NCBI GenBank assembly: GCA_035626155.1
Contig: DASPOF010000102.1
Coordinates: 1-29,337, forward strand
Direction: 5' to 3'
Length of the DNA stretch: 29,337 nucleotides
Source of the DNA: DASPOF01 sp035626155
GTDB taxonomy: Bacteria > Desulfobacterota > Binatia > Binatales > Binataceae
The position numbers and the translations under genes were made by a program. Every line of letters begins with the position of its first letter. Positions within the stretch are counted from its first letter, which is position 1. The notes under the pieces are model-generated. The model was not told where the DNA came from and made no database searches. It was given only the letters and a program-made list of their open reading frames with translations. Of this stretch, positions 23,573 through 29,337 are shown in pieces.

Positions 23573-24751
23573 TCAGCCGAGTTGCTTGCGCGCCGCCTCG
23601 CGCGCCTCCTCGATTACCGCCCTGAGCGCGACCTTGTGCTCGCGCGCCGCGCGCCGGCAGTCATCGTACTCGGGCGAGATCGTCGCAGGCGTCGCGCCCG
23701 GCACTCCCGATAGCTTCACGCGGATTTTTCCGAAGCGCGTTTCGACCTCGCGAATTTCGCGATGGAGCTTGAGGCGCGACACCGGATGGAAGCGCAGGCC
23801 AATCGTCGATGTCTCGGCGAACACGATCTCCGCAAGCGCATCGCGCGCCGCCGGCTCCGCGATCACGCCGAGCATCACGCCCGGCCGTCCCTTCTTCATC
23901 ATCGTGGGCGTGATCGTCACGTCGCGTGCGCCGGCCTCGAACAACCGTTCCACCACGTAATCGTAAATCTGCGGATTGAGGTCATCGATATTGGCCGATA
24001 TCTCGACCATCTCATCGGTCTCGAACCGGATGCGCTCGCGCCCGATCATCATCCTGAGCACGTTGGGCCGATCGGCGAGCGTCCGCGTGCCGGCGCCGTA
24101 ACCGATCCGCTCGCACTCGAACGCAAGCGGGAGGGTGGCGGGCCGCGCGAGCGCCTTGATGACCGCGGCTCCCGTCGGCGTGACCATCTCCGCGTCGCCA
24201 TCGCCGAGCCTGACCGGAAAGCCGGCGAGCAGTTGCGCCGTTGCCGGCGCAGGCACCGGAATTGTTCCGTGGCGCGAGCGCGCAAAGCCGCTCCCGAGCG
24301 GGAGCGGCGATACGATCACGTCGCCGACGCCGAGCGAGTCGAGTCCCCAGGCGGTTGCGACCACGTCGACAATCGAGTCGGCCGCGCCGACTTCATGGAA
24401 GTGCACGCGCTCGGGACTGGTCTGATGGATTTTCGCCTCGGCCTCCGCGAGCGCCTCGAAGATCGCGCGCGCGCGCCGCCTGGCCGCATCGGAGAGCGCC
24501 GATGCGCGTTCGATCATCGCGCAAATCTCGCCGAGATCGCGCTCGGGCTGCGGCTGGTCCACCTCGACGTCGAATTTGAGCGCCGAGATTCCGCTCACCT
24601 CGCGCCGGCGGATCGAAAGCCGCACGCCCTTAAGTCCCAGCGATGCGACCGCGCGATCCAGCGCGCTCACTTCCGCGCCGCAATCGAGAATCGCGCCGGC
24701 CAGCATGTCGCCGCTCAGTCCCGAGAACGCATCGAGATAAGCCGATTTCAT
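23573..24751 (-). CDS. larC: LarC, nickel-pincer cofactor nickel insertase
   Basis: A 392-residue LarC starting at ATG 24751 with the family N-terminus MKSAYLDAFSGLSGDMLAGA. The frame is open for 91 further codons upstream, but that Ser/Arg-rich stretch runs antisense to dksA and is not real. Conserved blocks are VHFHEVGAADSIVDVVATAW, SPLPLGSGF, HGTIPVPAPATAQLL and TPTGAAVIKAL in the N-terminal half, and EISANIDDLNPQIYDYVVER in the C-terminal half. LarC inserts Ni into the nucleotide pincer made by LarB and LarE, the cofactor of lactate racemase LarA and related enzymes, with CTP hydrolysis. Both halves are in one frame, so no programmed frameshift is needed. larA, larB and larE are not adjacent. 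Confidence 0.93.
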   Translation of the reverse strand: MKSAYLDAFSGLSGDMLAGAILDCGAEVSALDRAVASLGLKGVRLSIRRREVSGISALKFDVEVDQPQPERDLGEICAMIERASALSDAARRRARAIFEALAEAEAKIHQTSPERVHFHEVGAADSIVDVVATAWGLDSLGVGDVIVSPLPLGSGFARSRHGTIPVPAPATAQLLAGFPVRLGDGDAEMVTPTGAAVIKALARPATLPLAFECERIGYGAGTRTLADRPNVLRMMIGRERIRFETDEMVEISANIDDLNPQIYDYVVERLFEAGARDVTITPTMMKKGRPGVMLGVIAEPAARDALAEIVFAETSTIGLRFHPVSRLKLHREIREVETRFGKIRVKLSGVPGATPATISPEYDDCRRAAREHKVALRAVIEEAREAARKQLG

Positions 24752-24768
24752 CACGTATTCTTTACATA

Positions 24769-24786
24769 CTAGCAGGGCGCTACTAG
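24769..24786. promoter_or_regulatory. Imperfect palindrome in the larC/dksA divergent promoter
   Basis: CTAGCAGGGCGCTACTAG is an 18-bp dyad with two mismatched pairs. It sits in the middle of the 70-bp gap between the divergent larC and dksA starts, beside the AT-richer TTTACATACT and GAATTAAA. The size and position suit a repressor operator acting on either gene. It could be fortuitous. Confidence 0.3.
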
Positions 24787-24821
24787 AATTAAACGCTCGG
24801 CTCCGGGCCGAACCAAACGCT

Positions 24822-25181
24822 ATGAGGCAGAGAGACCTCAAGCTCTTTCGCAAGCTGCTCCAGGAACGCAAACGCGACATCCTCGATGAGGCCGGACGCG
24901 CGGTGGGCGCGATGAACAACGGCGCCGAAGAACCGTACGCCGACCCCACCGATCGCGCCGCGCTCGAATCCGATCGCAACTTCCTGCTCAGGATGCGCGA
25001 CCGCGATCGCAAGCTGCTCACCAAGATCGAGGAGGCGGTCGCGCGAATCGAGGATGGAACCTACGGCCGATGCGAGGCGTGCGACGGCGAGATCGGCATC
25101 GAGCGCCTGCGCGCCCGCCCCGTCACCACGTTTTGCATCTCCTGCAAGTCGGCGCAGGAAGAGCGCGAGCGGCAGGGCTGA
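24822..25181 (+). CDS. dksA: DksA/TraR-family RNA polymerase-binding protein
   Basis: A 119-residue DksA-type regulator. A coiled coil carries the tip motif DPTDRA (D41, D44, A46), equivalent to the functional DxxDxA of DksA, which enters the RNA polymerase secondary channel. The C-terminal zinc finger has four Cys: C84 and C87 in GRCEACDGEIG, C105 and C108 in TFCISCKSA. It would tune ribosomal and amino-acid promoters with ppGpp. It is shorter than E. coli DksA (151 residues), mainly at the N-terminus. It lies 30 bp before galU on the same strand and may share its transcript. No clear ribosome site is seen. Confidence 0.88.
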   Translation: MRQRDLKLFRKLLQERKRDILDEAGRAVGAMNNGAEEPYADPTDRAALESDRNFLLRMRDRDRKLLTKIEEAVARIEDGTYGRCEACDGEIGIERLRARPVTTFCISCKSAQEERERQG

Positions 25182-25211
25182 CGCGCGGCCCGAACGCAGC
25201 CGCAATCGTCA

Positions 25212-26084
25212 ATGAAAGTCCGCAAGGCGGTGATCGTCGCGGCCGGCCTGGGCACGCGGATGCTGCCCGCCTCCAAGGTGATCCCAAAGGAGATGCTGCC
25301 GGTGGTCGATACGCCGGCGATCCAGATCGTCGTCGAGGAGGCGGTCGCATCGGGCATCGAGGAGATCGTGATGGTGGTCGCGCCGCAGCGCACCACCGTG
25401 CTCGAGCATTTCCGCCCGGCCCCCGCGCTCGAACGGGAGCTTGAGGCGCGCGGCAAGCGCGAGATTCTTCAGGCCGTGCGCAGGACCAATCACCTCGCGC
25501 GTTTCACGCAGGCTGAGCAGGCCGAGCCGCTCGGACTTGGGCATGCGGTGCTTCAGGCGCGCGATGCGGTCGGCGGCGAGCCGTTCGCGGTGATTCTTCC
25601 CGACGATATTCTCGACTGCCCCCGCCCGTGTCTCGCGCAGTTGCTGGCCGCGTCGGAAAAGACCGGCGGCGCGCCGGTGGTTGCGTTGATGAGGGTCGCG
25701 CGCAGCGAGATTTCCAAGTACGGAATCGTCGATGCGAAAGCGGCGGGCGAGCGGCTCTACGAACTCGCCGGGATGGTCGAGAAGCCATCGCCCGACACTG
25801 CGCCGAGCGATCTGGCGATCGTGGGGCGATACATCCTCACCCCCGATGTCTTCGAATTTCTCGCCGAGGGCAAGCGCGGCGCCGGCGGCGAGATTCAGCT
25901 CACCGATGCGCTCATGGCGCTGGCGAAGCGCCGCAAGTTTTACGGCTACGAATTCGAGGGCGTCCGCTACGATTTGGGCGATCGCCTCGGATACATCACG
26001 GCGCAAATCGGATTCGGCTTGAAACGGCCCGATCTGGCTGATAGGTTGCGGGCTTACCTGAAGTCCGTCATCGCGCAATCGTAA
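25212..26084 (+). CDS. galU: UTP-glucose-1-phosphate uridylyltransferase
   Basis: A 290-residue GalU. The nucleotide-binding signature is AAGLGTRMLPASKVIPKEML at the N-terminus. The active-site region contains EPLGLGHAVLQARDAVG, FAVILPDDILDC, ELAGMVEKPSPDTAPSDLAI and the conserved C-terminal GVRYDLGDRLGYITAQI. It makes UDP-glucose from UTP and glucose-1-phosphate for LPS, capsule and glycan synthesis in the cytoplasm. The length is standard. The ATG at 25212 is 30 bp after dksA, with only a weak purine run upstream. tRNA-Ala follows 60 bp downstream. Confidence 0.95.
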   Translation: MKVRKAVIVAAGLGTRMLPASKVIPKEMLPVVDTPAIQIVVEEAVASGIEEIVMVVAPQRTTVLEHFRPAPALERELEARGKREILQAVRRTNHLARFTQAEQAEPLGLGHAVLQARDAVGGEPFAVILPDDILDCPRPCLAQLLAASEKTGGAPVVALMRVARSEISKYGIVDAKAAGERLYELAGMVEKPSPDTAPSDLAIVGRYILTPDVFEFLAEGKRGAGGEIQLTDALMALAKRRKFYGYEFEGVRYDLGDRLGYITAQIGFGLKRPDLADRLRAYLKSVIAQS

Positions 26085-26144
26085 CTGCGCGGGAAGTTTC
26101 CTGATGACGCGATTCGCGGGATAATTGTCGTCTCGCCGCCGAGT

Positions 26145-26217
26145 GGGGCAGTAGCTCAGCTGGGAGAGCACCACGTTCGCAACGTGGGGGTCGAGGGTTC
26201 AAATCCCTTCTGCTCCA
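26145..26217 (+). tRNA. tRNA-Ala, anticodon CGC
   Basis: A 73-nt cloverleaf. Acceptor GGGGCAG pairs with CTGCTCC and keeps the G3-U70 wobble that identifies tRNA-Ala. The D arm is GCTC/GAGC. The anticodon stem CCACG/CGTGG holds the loop TTCGCAA, giving anticodon CGC, which reads codon GCG. The variable loop is GGGTC, and the T arm GAGGG-TTCAAAT-CCCTT has one G-T pair. The discriminator is A, and CCA is not encoded. GCG-rich coding in the neighbours fits the need for this isoacceptor. Confidence 0.97.
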
Positions 26218-26479
26218 CACCCAAGTCTCCTACTTTTGGGACATTGCCGAGAATCGCGCGAAATCCGCGCGTGTGCGCGCGATTTGCGATCACACGTGGG
26301 ACCCGGAGAATGCCTCCGAGGGCGCTAATCGCCAGAAATCTGCAAATCCTATCCCGGCGCGATTTTGCTAGGTCCCAGATCAGGCTGGGTCGCCCGCCTT
26401 CCCATGTCGGCGCGACAGAGCGATGTGTGCTGATGACGGCCGGTCGCGCCGAAGCCCCGGCCCGAGAAGGAGAACTCAC
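26218..26479. other. Gap between tRNA-Ala and the zinc-ribbon relic
   Basis: 262 bp with no credible coding frame on either strand. CCCAA...TTGGG near 26221-26242 makes a short weak inverted repeat without a T-run. The last bases carry the GGAG ribosome site of the following small gene. I looked for a second copy of the tRNA 3' end, as expected for an integrated element, and saw none downstream to 27119. Confidence 0.4.
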
Positions 26480-26712
26480 GTGAACGCGAATACCAAACCC
26501 GTCGCCGCCGAGCCGAAAGATACTCCGCCCTCGAAAATCAGGAAGGCCGCATCAACGCCTGCGGAGTCATCGCACGCCCCGGCCAGGGGAGGGAGGCTGG
26601 TCTGCCGGTACTGCGGCAGCGATGATCTCGCGCGTGCTTCAAGAAGCGCTACGGTTCACCCGCGCGGAAGAAGGGGAGTACCCATACTCGGAAGGCGAAG
26701 GCCGCGAAGTAG
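26480..26712 (+). pseudogene. Small zinc-ribbon protein, apparently frameshifted
   Basis: GTG 26480, with GGAG upstream, opens a basic, Lys/Pro/Ala-rich N-terminus (MNANTKPVAAEPKDTPPSK) leading to a zinc half-site RLVCRYCGSDDLA. After DDLA the frame turns Arg/Ser-rich and runs on to 26788. In another frame, beginning at about 26632, the DNA reads ACFKKRYGSPARKKG and ends THTRKAKAAK with TAG at 26710. That looks like the natural C-terminus of a two-half zinc ribbon. The second CxxC has lost its first Cys. I infer a deletion that is not a multiple of three, near GCGCG at 26629-26634, which removed the middle and shifted the frame. An alternative is a functional short protein in the first frame. 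Confidence 0.5.
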
Positions 26713-26720
26713 CTTCGCGG
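26702..26720 (+). other. Perfect hairpin with a stop codon as loop
   Basis: CCGCGAAG (26702-26709) pairs perfectly with CTTCGCGG (26713-26720), and flanking G26701/C26721 adds a ninth pair. The 3-nt loop is TAG, the inferred original stop of the zinc-ribbon gene. No T-run follows. Confidence 0.45.
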
Positions 26721-26737
26721 CGCGCAACCAATCGAGT

Positions 26738-26777
26738 CGGGGCCGGGCTCCTCGAAGGGGTCCGGCCCCGTTCGTCT
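26738..26777 (+). terminator. Likely bidirectional terminator
   Basis: CGGGGCCGG (26738-26746) pairs perfectly with CCGGCCCCG (26762-26770). The 15-nt loop can pair further (CTCCT with AGGGG). The downstream sequence TTCGTCTT is moderately T-rich. It follows the zinc-ribbon relic and lies 13 nt past the end of the leftward recombinase relic, so it could stop transcripts from both sides. Confidence 0.5.
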
Positions 26778-26789
26778 TCGGCCCGTGAA

Positions 26790-27053
26790 TCAGCGGATGC
26801 CGAGCGTCTGTTCCTTGGCGCTCCAGAGGAGAGGGAGATCGACCCGGCGCATGAGACCGATCACGGTGAGGTCGGGCGGCTGGCGGCCTTCCGCGATCGC
26901 CTCGACCATTCGCGGCGGCAGAAACCCGAGCGGCAGCAACCGCCGAACGGATCGGCGATCGATTCCTTCCCGCTTCGCTAGCTCGTAGTCGGACCGCAGC
27001 CGGCCGATGCGCCCGGCGACACTACGGCCCGCCGCCGAAAATCGCCGCCATTT
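26790..27053 (-). pseudogene. C-terminal remnant of a serine-recombinase-family protein
   Basis: An 87-residue open frame bounded upstream by TGA (27056-27054) and lacking a usable start. It ends in a pattern typical of the C-termini of large serine recombinases (resolvase/DNA-invertase family). The blocks are DYELAKREGIDRRSVRRLLP, LGFLPPRMVEAIAEGRQPPD and LTVIGLMRRVDLPLLWSAKE, with the end QTLGIR. The catalytic N-terminal domain is absent. It is read toward the terminator at 26738-26777 and lies about 570 bp from tRNA-Ala, suggesting a worn mobile element. The family assignment rests on remembered C-terminal motifs. Confidence 0.5.
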
Positions 27054-27119
27054 TCAAAGTCTTCTGAATTTTTGGCAGCCACAGGCGCCTACATAAGCAG
27101 CAGTCGCACGCGGCGCGTC

Positions 27120-28673
27120 TCAGGGCAGGTATGGAAACGGCGGGGGTCCAAGCTGCGTCGCCAGGATACGCTGCGCGTCGTGGACGAACTCCAGCAAACG
27201 GGCGCGGGTCTCGCGGGGATCTATGATGTCCTGGCCGGTCGCCTCGGCGGTGAGGAAGGGCGAGGCGAGCGCGTCTAGCCGAGCTTCTATCTCCTGCCGC
27301 TTTTGGTCCGGCTCGGGAGCAGCCTCGATCTCACGTCGGTAGGCTGCGGACACGCCCCCGGCAATGTGCATGGAGCCCCAAGTGGCTGACGGCCACGCGA
27401 AACGGCGGAACATGCCGGAGGGCCGGTGATGGCATTGACCGGCGACGCCAAACAACTTGCCAATAACGATGGTGATCCAGGGCATGCGACTCATGCACAC
27501 GCTTGCCACCAATCGCGCGCCGGCGCGCTCAATCCCTAGTTTTTCGGACTCCGGGCCGACCATGAAACCAGGCTCGTCCGCCAGCGAGACCAACGGCAGA
27601 TGAAAAGTGTCGCAGAGCTGAATCAACCGTATCACTTTCGACCCCGCGGCAACGTCAGTCGCACCGCCGTAATGGCGGGGACTGTTGGCCATGATGCCCA
27701 CAGGATAGCCGTCGATGCGTGCAAGGCCGGTGATGCGCGCACGTCCGTAGTGTGGTGCGATTTCGAAGAACGAGCCGCGGTCCACAATCAAGTTCAGCAG
27801 TTCGTGCGCATCGTAGATCTGGCGCCGGTTGCGCGGCACGATCGTCAGAAGCGCTTCTTCCGCGCGAAGAGGGTCATCGTCCACCGGTCCGCGCGGCGCG
27901 GGTTCGTTCACGTTCGACGGCAGGAAGGAGAGGAATCGGCGGATTTGTGCGAACGCGTCGGCCTCGGTCTCTGCGAGGTTGTCTATGCACCCGCTGACGC
28001 GCGTATGGATGTGATCGCCGCCGAGTTCCTCCTTGGTGACGTCGATGCCGAGCGCCGCCTTCACGACTGGCGGGCCACCCGGGAAAATCTGGCCAATATC
28101 CTTCACCATGACGCTGAAATGGGCCAAGCACGCATAGATCGCCGGCAACCCCGCAACCGAGCCAAGCACCGCCGAGACTGTGGGCACCAACGACAGCGCC
28201 TGCACTTCGTAGATGGTCCAAGCGTTGCCGTCCGGCAGGTAGGTGCGGCCGATTTCCTCGAACGACCGGACGCTTCCGCCTGCGGCGTCGAGCAGGCGGA
28301 TGTAGGGCAGCTGCCACTCGAGCGCGCGCTGCGTGGCCGAAAGTTCCTGGCCCAGGCCGCCCCGAGCTCCGCCGGAACCCCCGCGGACCGTGAAGTCGCC
28401 CGCGGTGACAAATGCCTTGCGGCCATCGATGGTGATAGTGCCGTTGACGAAGGGTTTCGGCGTGAAGCCGGTCAGTTCGCCGCTTTCGTAGGTGCCGACG
28501 CCCGACAGCGCCATAAACTCGCGGAAACTGCCCGGGTCGGCGAGAGCTGCGATCCGTTCACGCGCGGTGAGCTTGCCCTGGCGGCGCTGGCGGGCGATGC
28601 CCTCGGGACCGCCCATTGCCGCGGCCATCGCCTCTCGGCGCCGCAATTCGTCGATCTCCTTTTGCCAAGACAT
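27120..28673 (-). CDS. Acyl-CoA carboxylase, carboxyltransferase subunit
   Basis: A 517-residue carboxyltransferase of the propionyl-/methylcrotonyl-/acetyl-CoA carboxylase beta family, with both crotonase-like halves. The N-terminus WQKEIDELRRREAMAAAMGG is typical, then QGKLTARERIAALADPGSF. The N-half has GDFTVRGGSGG and the C-half has DRGSFFEIAPHYGRARITGL, SPRHYGGATDVAAGSKVIRL and PLVSLADEPGFMVGPESEK. It would transfer CO2 from carboxybiotin to an acyl-CoA; which acyl-CoA cannot be told. The ATG at 28673 has GGAAA upstream. The operon order is biotin carrier, biotin carboxylase remnant, then this gene. It looks intact, though its biotin carboxylase partner here is broken. Confidence 0.9.
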   Translation of the reverse strand: MSWQKEIDELRRREAMAAAMGGPEGIARQRRQGKLTARERIAALADPGSFREFMALSGVGTYESGELTGFTPKPFVNGTITIDGRKAFVTAGDFTVRGGSGGARGGLGQELSATQRALEWQLPYIRLLDAAGGSVRSFEEIGRTYLPDGNAWTIYEVQALSLVPTVSAVLGSVAGLPAIYACLAHFSVMVKDIGQIFPGGPPVVKAALGIDVTKEELGGDHIHTRVSGCIDNLAETEADAFAQIRRFLSFLPSNVNEPAPRGPVDDDPLRAEEALLTIVPRNRRQIYDAHELLNLIVDRGSFFEIAPHYGRARITGLARIDGYPVGIMANSPRHYGGATDVAAGSKVIRLIQLCDTFHLPLVSLADEPGFMVGPESEKLGIERAGARLVASVCMSRMPWITIVIGKLFGVAGQCHHRPSGMFRRFAWPSATWGSMHIAGGVSAAYRREIEAAPEPDQKRQEIEARLDALASPFLTAEATGQDIIDPRETRARLLEFVHDAQRILATQLGPPPFPYLP

Positions 28674-28716
28674 GCGGGTTTCCTTTTCCTTTATCCGGTC
28701 CCCAGAACTACTCCCA

Positions 28717-28878
28717 TTATTCGCTCAGACGTCGACTGGGACGTTTGTGCCTGACACACCCCATTCGCCAGCATTCGGCGTCTGAATAGACCGCGACGGT
28801 GGCCACCCCCATTCGCATGCTTCGAATTATCCGGAATGCGATTTCTCCTCGATAGGCGATCAGAATCTTTTCGGACAT
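28717..28878 (-). pseudogene. Biotin carboxylase truncated to its N-terminal ~35 residues
   Basis: ATG 28878, with GGAGCC upstream, opens a 53-codon frame. Residues 1-35 read MSEKILIAYRGEIAFRIIRS then MRMGVATVAVYSDAE, which is the start of biotin carboxylase (family pattern KxLIANRGEIAxRxxR...TVAVYSxAD). The usual Asn of ANRGEIA is Tyr here. After E35 the similarity stops abruptly and the frame ends at TAA 28719-28717, so more than 90% of a ~450-residue enzyme, including the ATP-grasp site, is missing. The neighbours on both sides are intact, so this looks like an internal deletion. TGTGCCTGACACA (28746-28758), a small palindrome, lies close to the break. Confidence 0.75.
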
Positions 28879-28903
28879 GGCAGGCTCCACGTTCGCCCCA
28901 CGA

Positions 28904-29125
28904 TCATCGACTGATGACGAGCAGAGTCTGGCCTTCCGCTACGGTCGAGCCTTCCGATACGAGGATCGACTGGATAACGCCGGCGAAAGGTGCGGCGACG
29001 GGGATCTCCATCTTCATGGAAACGAGAACCAGCAGAGTGTCGCCCTCGGAAACCCGATCGCCCACGGAGGTGTCGATTTTCCACACTATGGCGTAGAGTT
29101 CCGACCTGATGCTGTGCACACTCAA
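28904..29125 (-). CDS. Small biotin carboxyl carrier (biotinyl-domain) protein
   Basis: A 73-residue single biotinyl/lipoyl domain. The biotin Lys is K38 in LLVLVSMKMEIPVAAPF, the usual MKM hairpin with Val where Glu is common. The flanking beta-strands are AIVWKIDTSVGDRVSEGDTL and SILVSEGSTVAEGQTLLVIS. I chose TTG 29125 because AAAGGAGG ends 8 nt upstream and the resulting length is that of stand-alone carriers. The frame is open for 35 more codons without similarity. It is the first gene of the operon, 25 nt before the biotin carboxylase remnant. With that enzyme gone, carboxylation of this carrier would need a carboxylase encoded elsewhere. Confidence 0.85.
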   Translation of the reverse strand: MSVHSIRSELYAIVWKIDTSVGDRVSEGDTLLVLVSMKMEIPVAAPFAGVIQSILVSEGSTVAEGQTLLVISR

Positions 29126-29337
29126 CCGTTCCGCCTCCTTTCGGCAAACCCGGAGACTCACCGCCGCAGCGAAATAGGAGCTCTCACCCCTATTTTTAGG
29201 CTGTGCCTTGTCAAAACCTAATCCGCCCATAACTCGTTGGCAAATCTAGCCGTGCCCCTCGTTTCACGACCGGTCCGTGTCGAATTCCAATTCACGTGGC
29301 GGACGGAGTCTGAAATAAGCCCTTGCAATGTTGTCGC
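29126..29337 (-). promoter_or_regulatory. Upstream region of the carboxylase operon
   Basis: About 200 bp to the window edge without a credible gene. On the minus strand TTGACA (near 29213-29218) followed by an AT-rich CCTAAAAATAG is the best promoter-like stretch, but the 10-nt spacing to TAAAAA is too short for a classical sigma-70 pair. The region ends with the AAAGGAGG ribosome site of the carrier gene. An upstream gene may lie beyond the edge. Confidence 0.3.

Noticed and set aside
23762..24772. 336-codon plus-strand frame
   Set aside because: Antisense to larC, with no recognisable motif.
24752..25024. N-terminal extension of larC by 91 codons
   Set aside because: It runs antisense through dksA and is Ser/Arg-rich; the LarC family N-terminus begins at 24751.
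26156..26479. Minus-strand frame ending GFEPSTPTLRTWCSPS
   Set aside because: The end of this frame is the antisense of tRNA-Ala. This peptide is a well-known spurious translation of tRNA genes.
26145..27119. Attachment-site duplication of the tRNA 3' end
   Set aside because: I scanned by eye for a second copy of the T-arm and acceptor sequence and found none in this stretch.
27600..28754. 384-codon plus-strand frame
   Set aside because: Antisense to the carboxyltransferase, which has clear family motifs; composition is Arg/His/Val-rich as expected of a GC shadow.
29180..29230. Sigma-70 promoter at TTGACA
   Set aside because: The only -10-like sequence is 10 nt away, too close for a standard promoter; kept only as a low-confidence note.

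Overview
The window is a GC-rich chromosomal segment of a Gram-negative bacterium. A complete elongasome cluster (mreB, mreC, mreD, mrdA, rodA), a periplasmic PpiD-type chaperone, a TadE/TadG pair, DksA and GalU all point to a rod-shaped cell with two membranes. The gene mix and the palindromic intergenic repeats recall deltaproteobacteria-like soil lineages such as Binatota (Desulfobacterota_B). That placement is inference; no search was run.

Layout. 1-1915 (-): an exported HEAT-repeat protein, open at the window edge. 1916-2574: a divergent gap with two hairpins. 2575-3525 (+): a metallo-beta-lactamase-fold hydrolase. 3667-5766 (+): a sigma-54-like site, tadE, tadG and a strong terminator. 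5726-6807: a composite repeat, a monoheme cytochrome c and more palindromes. 6808-11099 (+): branched-chain aminotransferase, exported Bcp peroxiredoxin, secernin-like Ntn hydrolase and acyl-CoA dehydrogenase. 11146-18869 (-): mreB-mreC-mreD-mrdA-rodA, then an 81-residue protein and an extraordinary exported Trp/His repeat protein. 19085-21864 (+): ppiD and an esterase. 21846-22166 (-): a small Cys-containing protein. 22180-22917: a repeat island. 22918-24751 (-): larC and queE. 24822-26217 (+): dksA, galU and tRNA-Ala(CGC). 26218-29337: a decayed accessory stretch with a broken zinc-ribbon gene, a recombinase C-terminal relic, and an acyl-CoA carboxylase operon whose biotin carboxylase is reduced to its first ~35 residues.

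The most unusual items are three. First, the 552-residue exported protein at the tail of the cell-shape cluster has 11 tandem units of 30-31 residues built on HHPEWWGD and WWW motifs, about 77 Trp by hand count, and a Gln/His-rich coiled coil. Second, a 159-bp element with three hairpins occurs three times (5726-5884, 14308-14466, 22180-22338); one copy lies inside the elongasome operon and supplies the mrdA stop codon. Third, the biotin carboxylase has a deletion between an intact biotin carrier and an intact carboxyltransferase.

Many long open frames opposite real genes are by-products of high GC and were left out.
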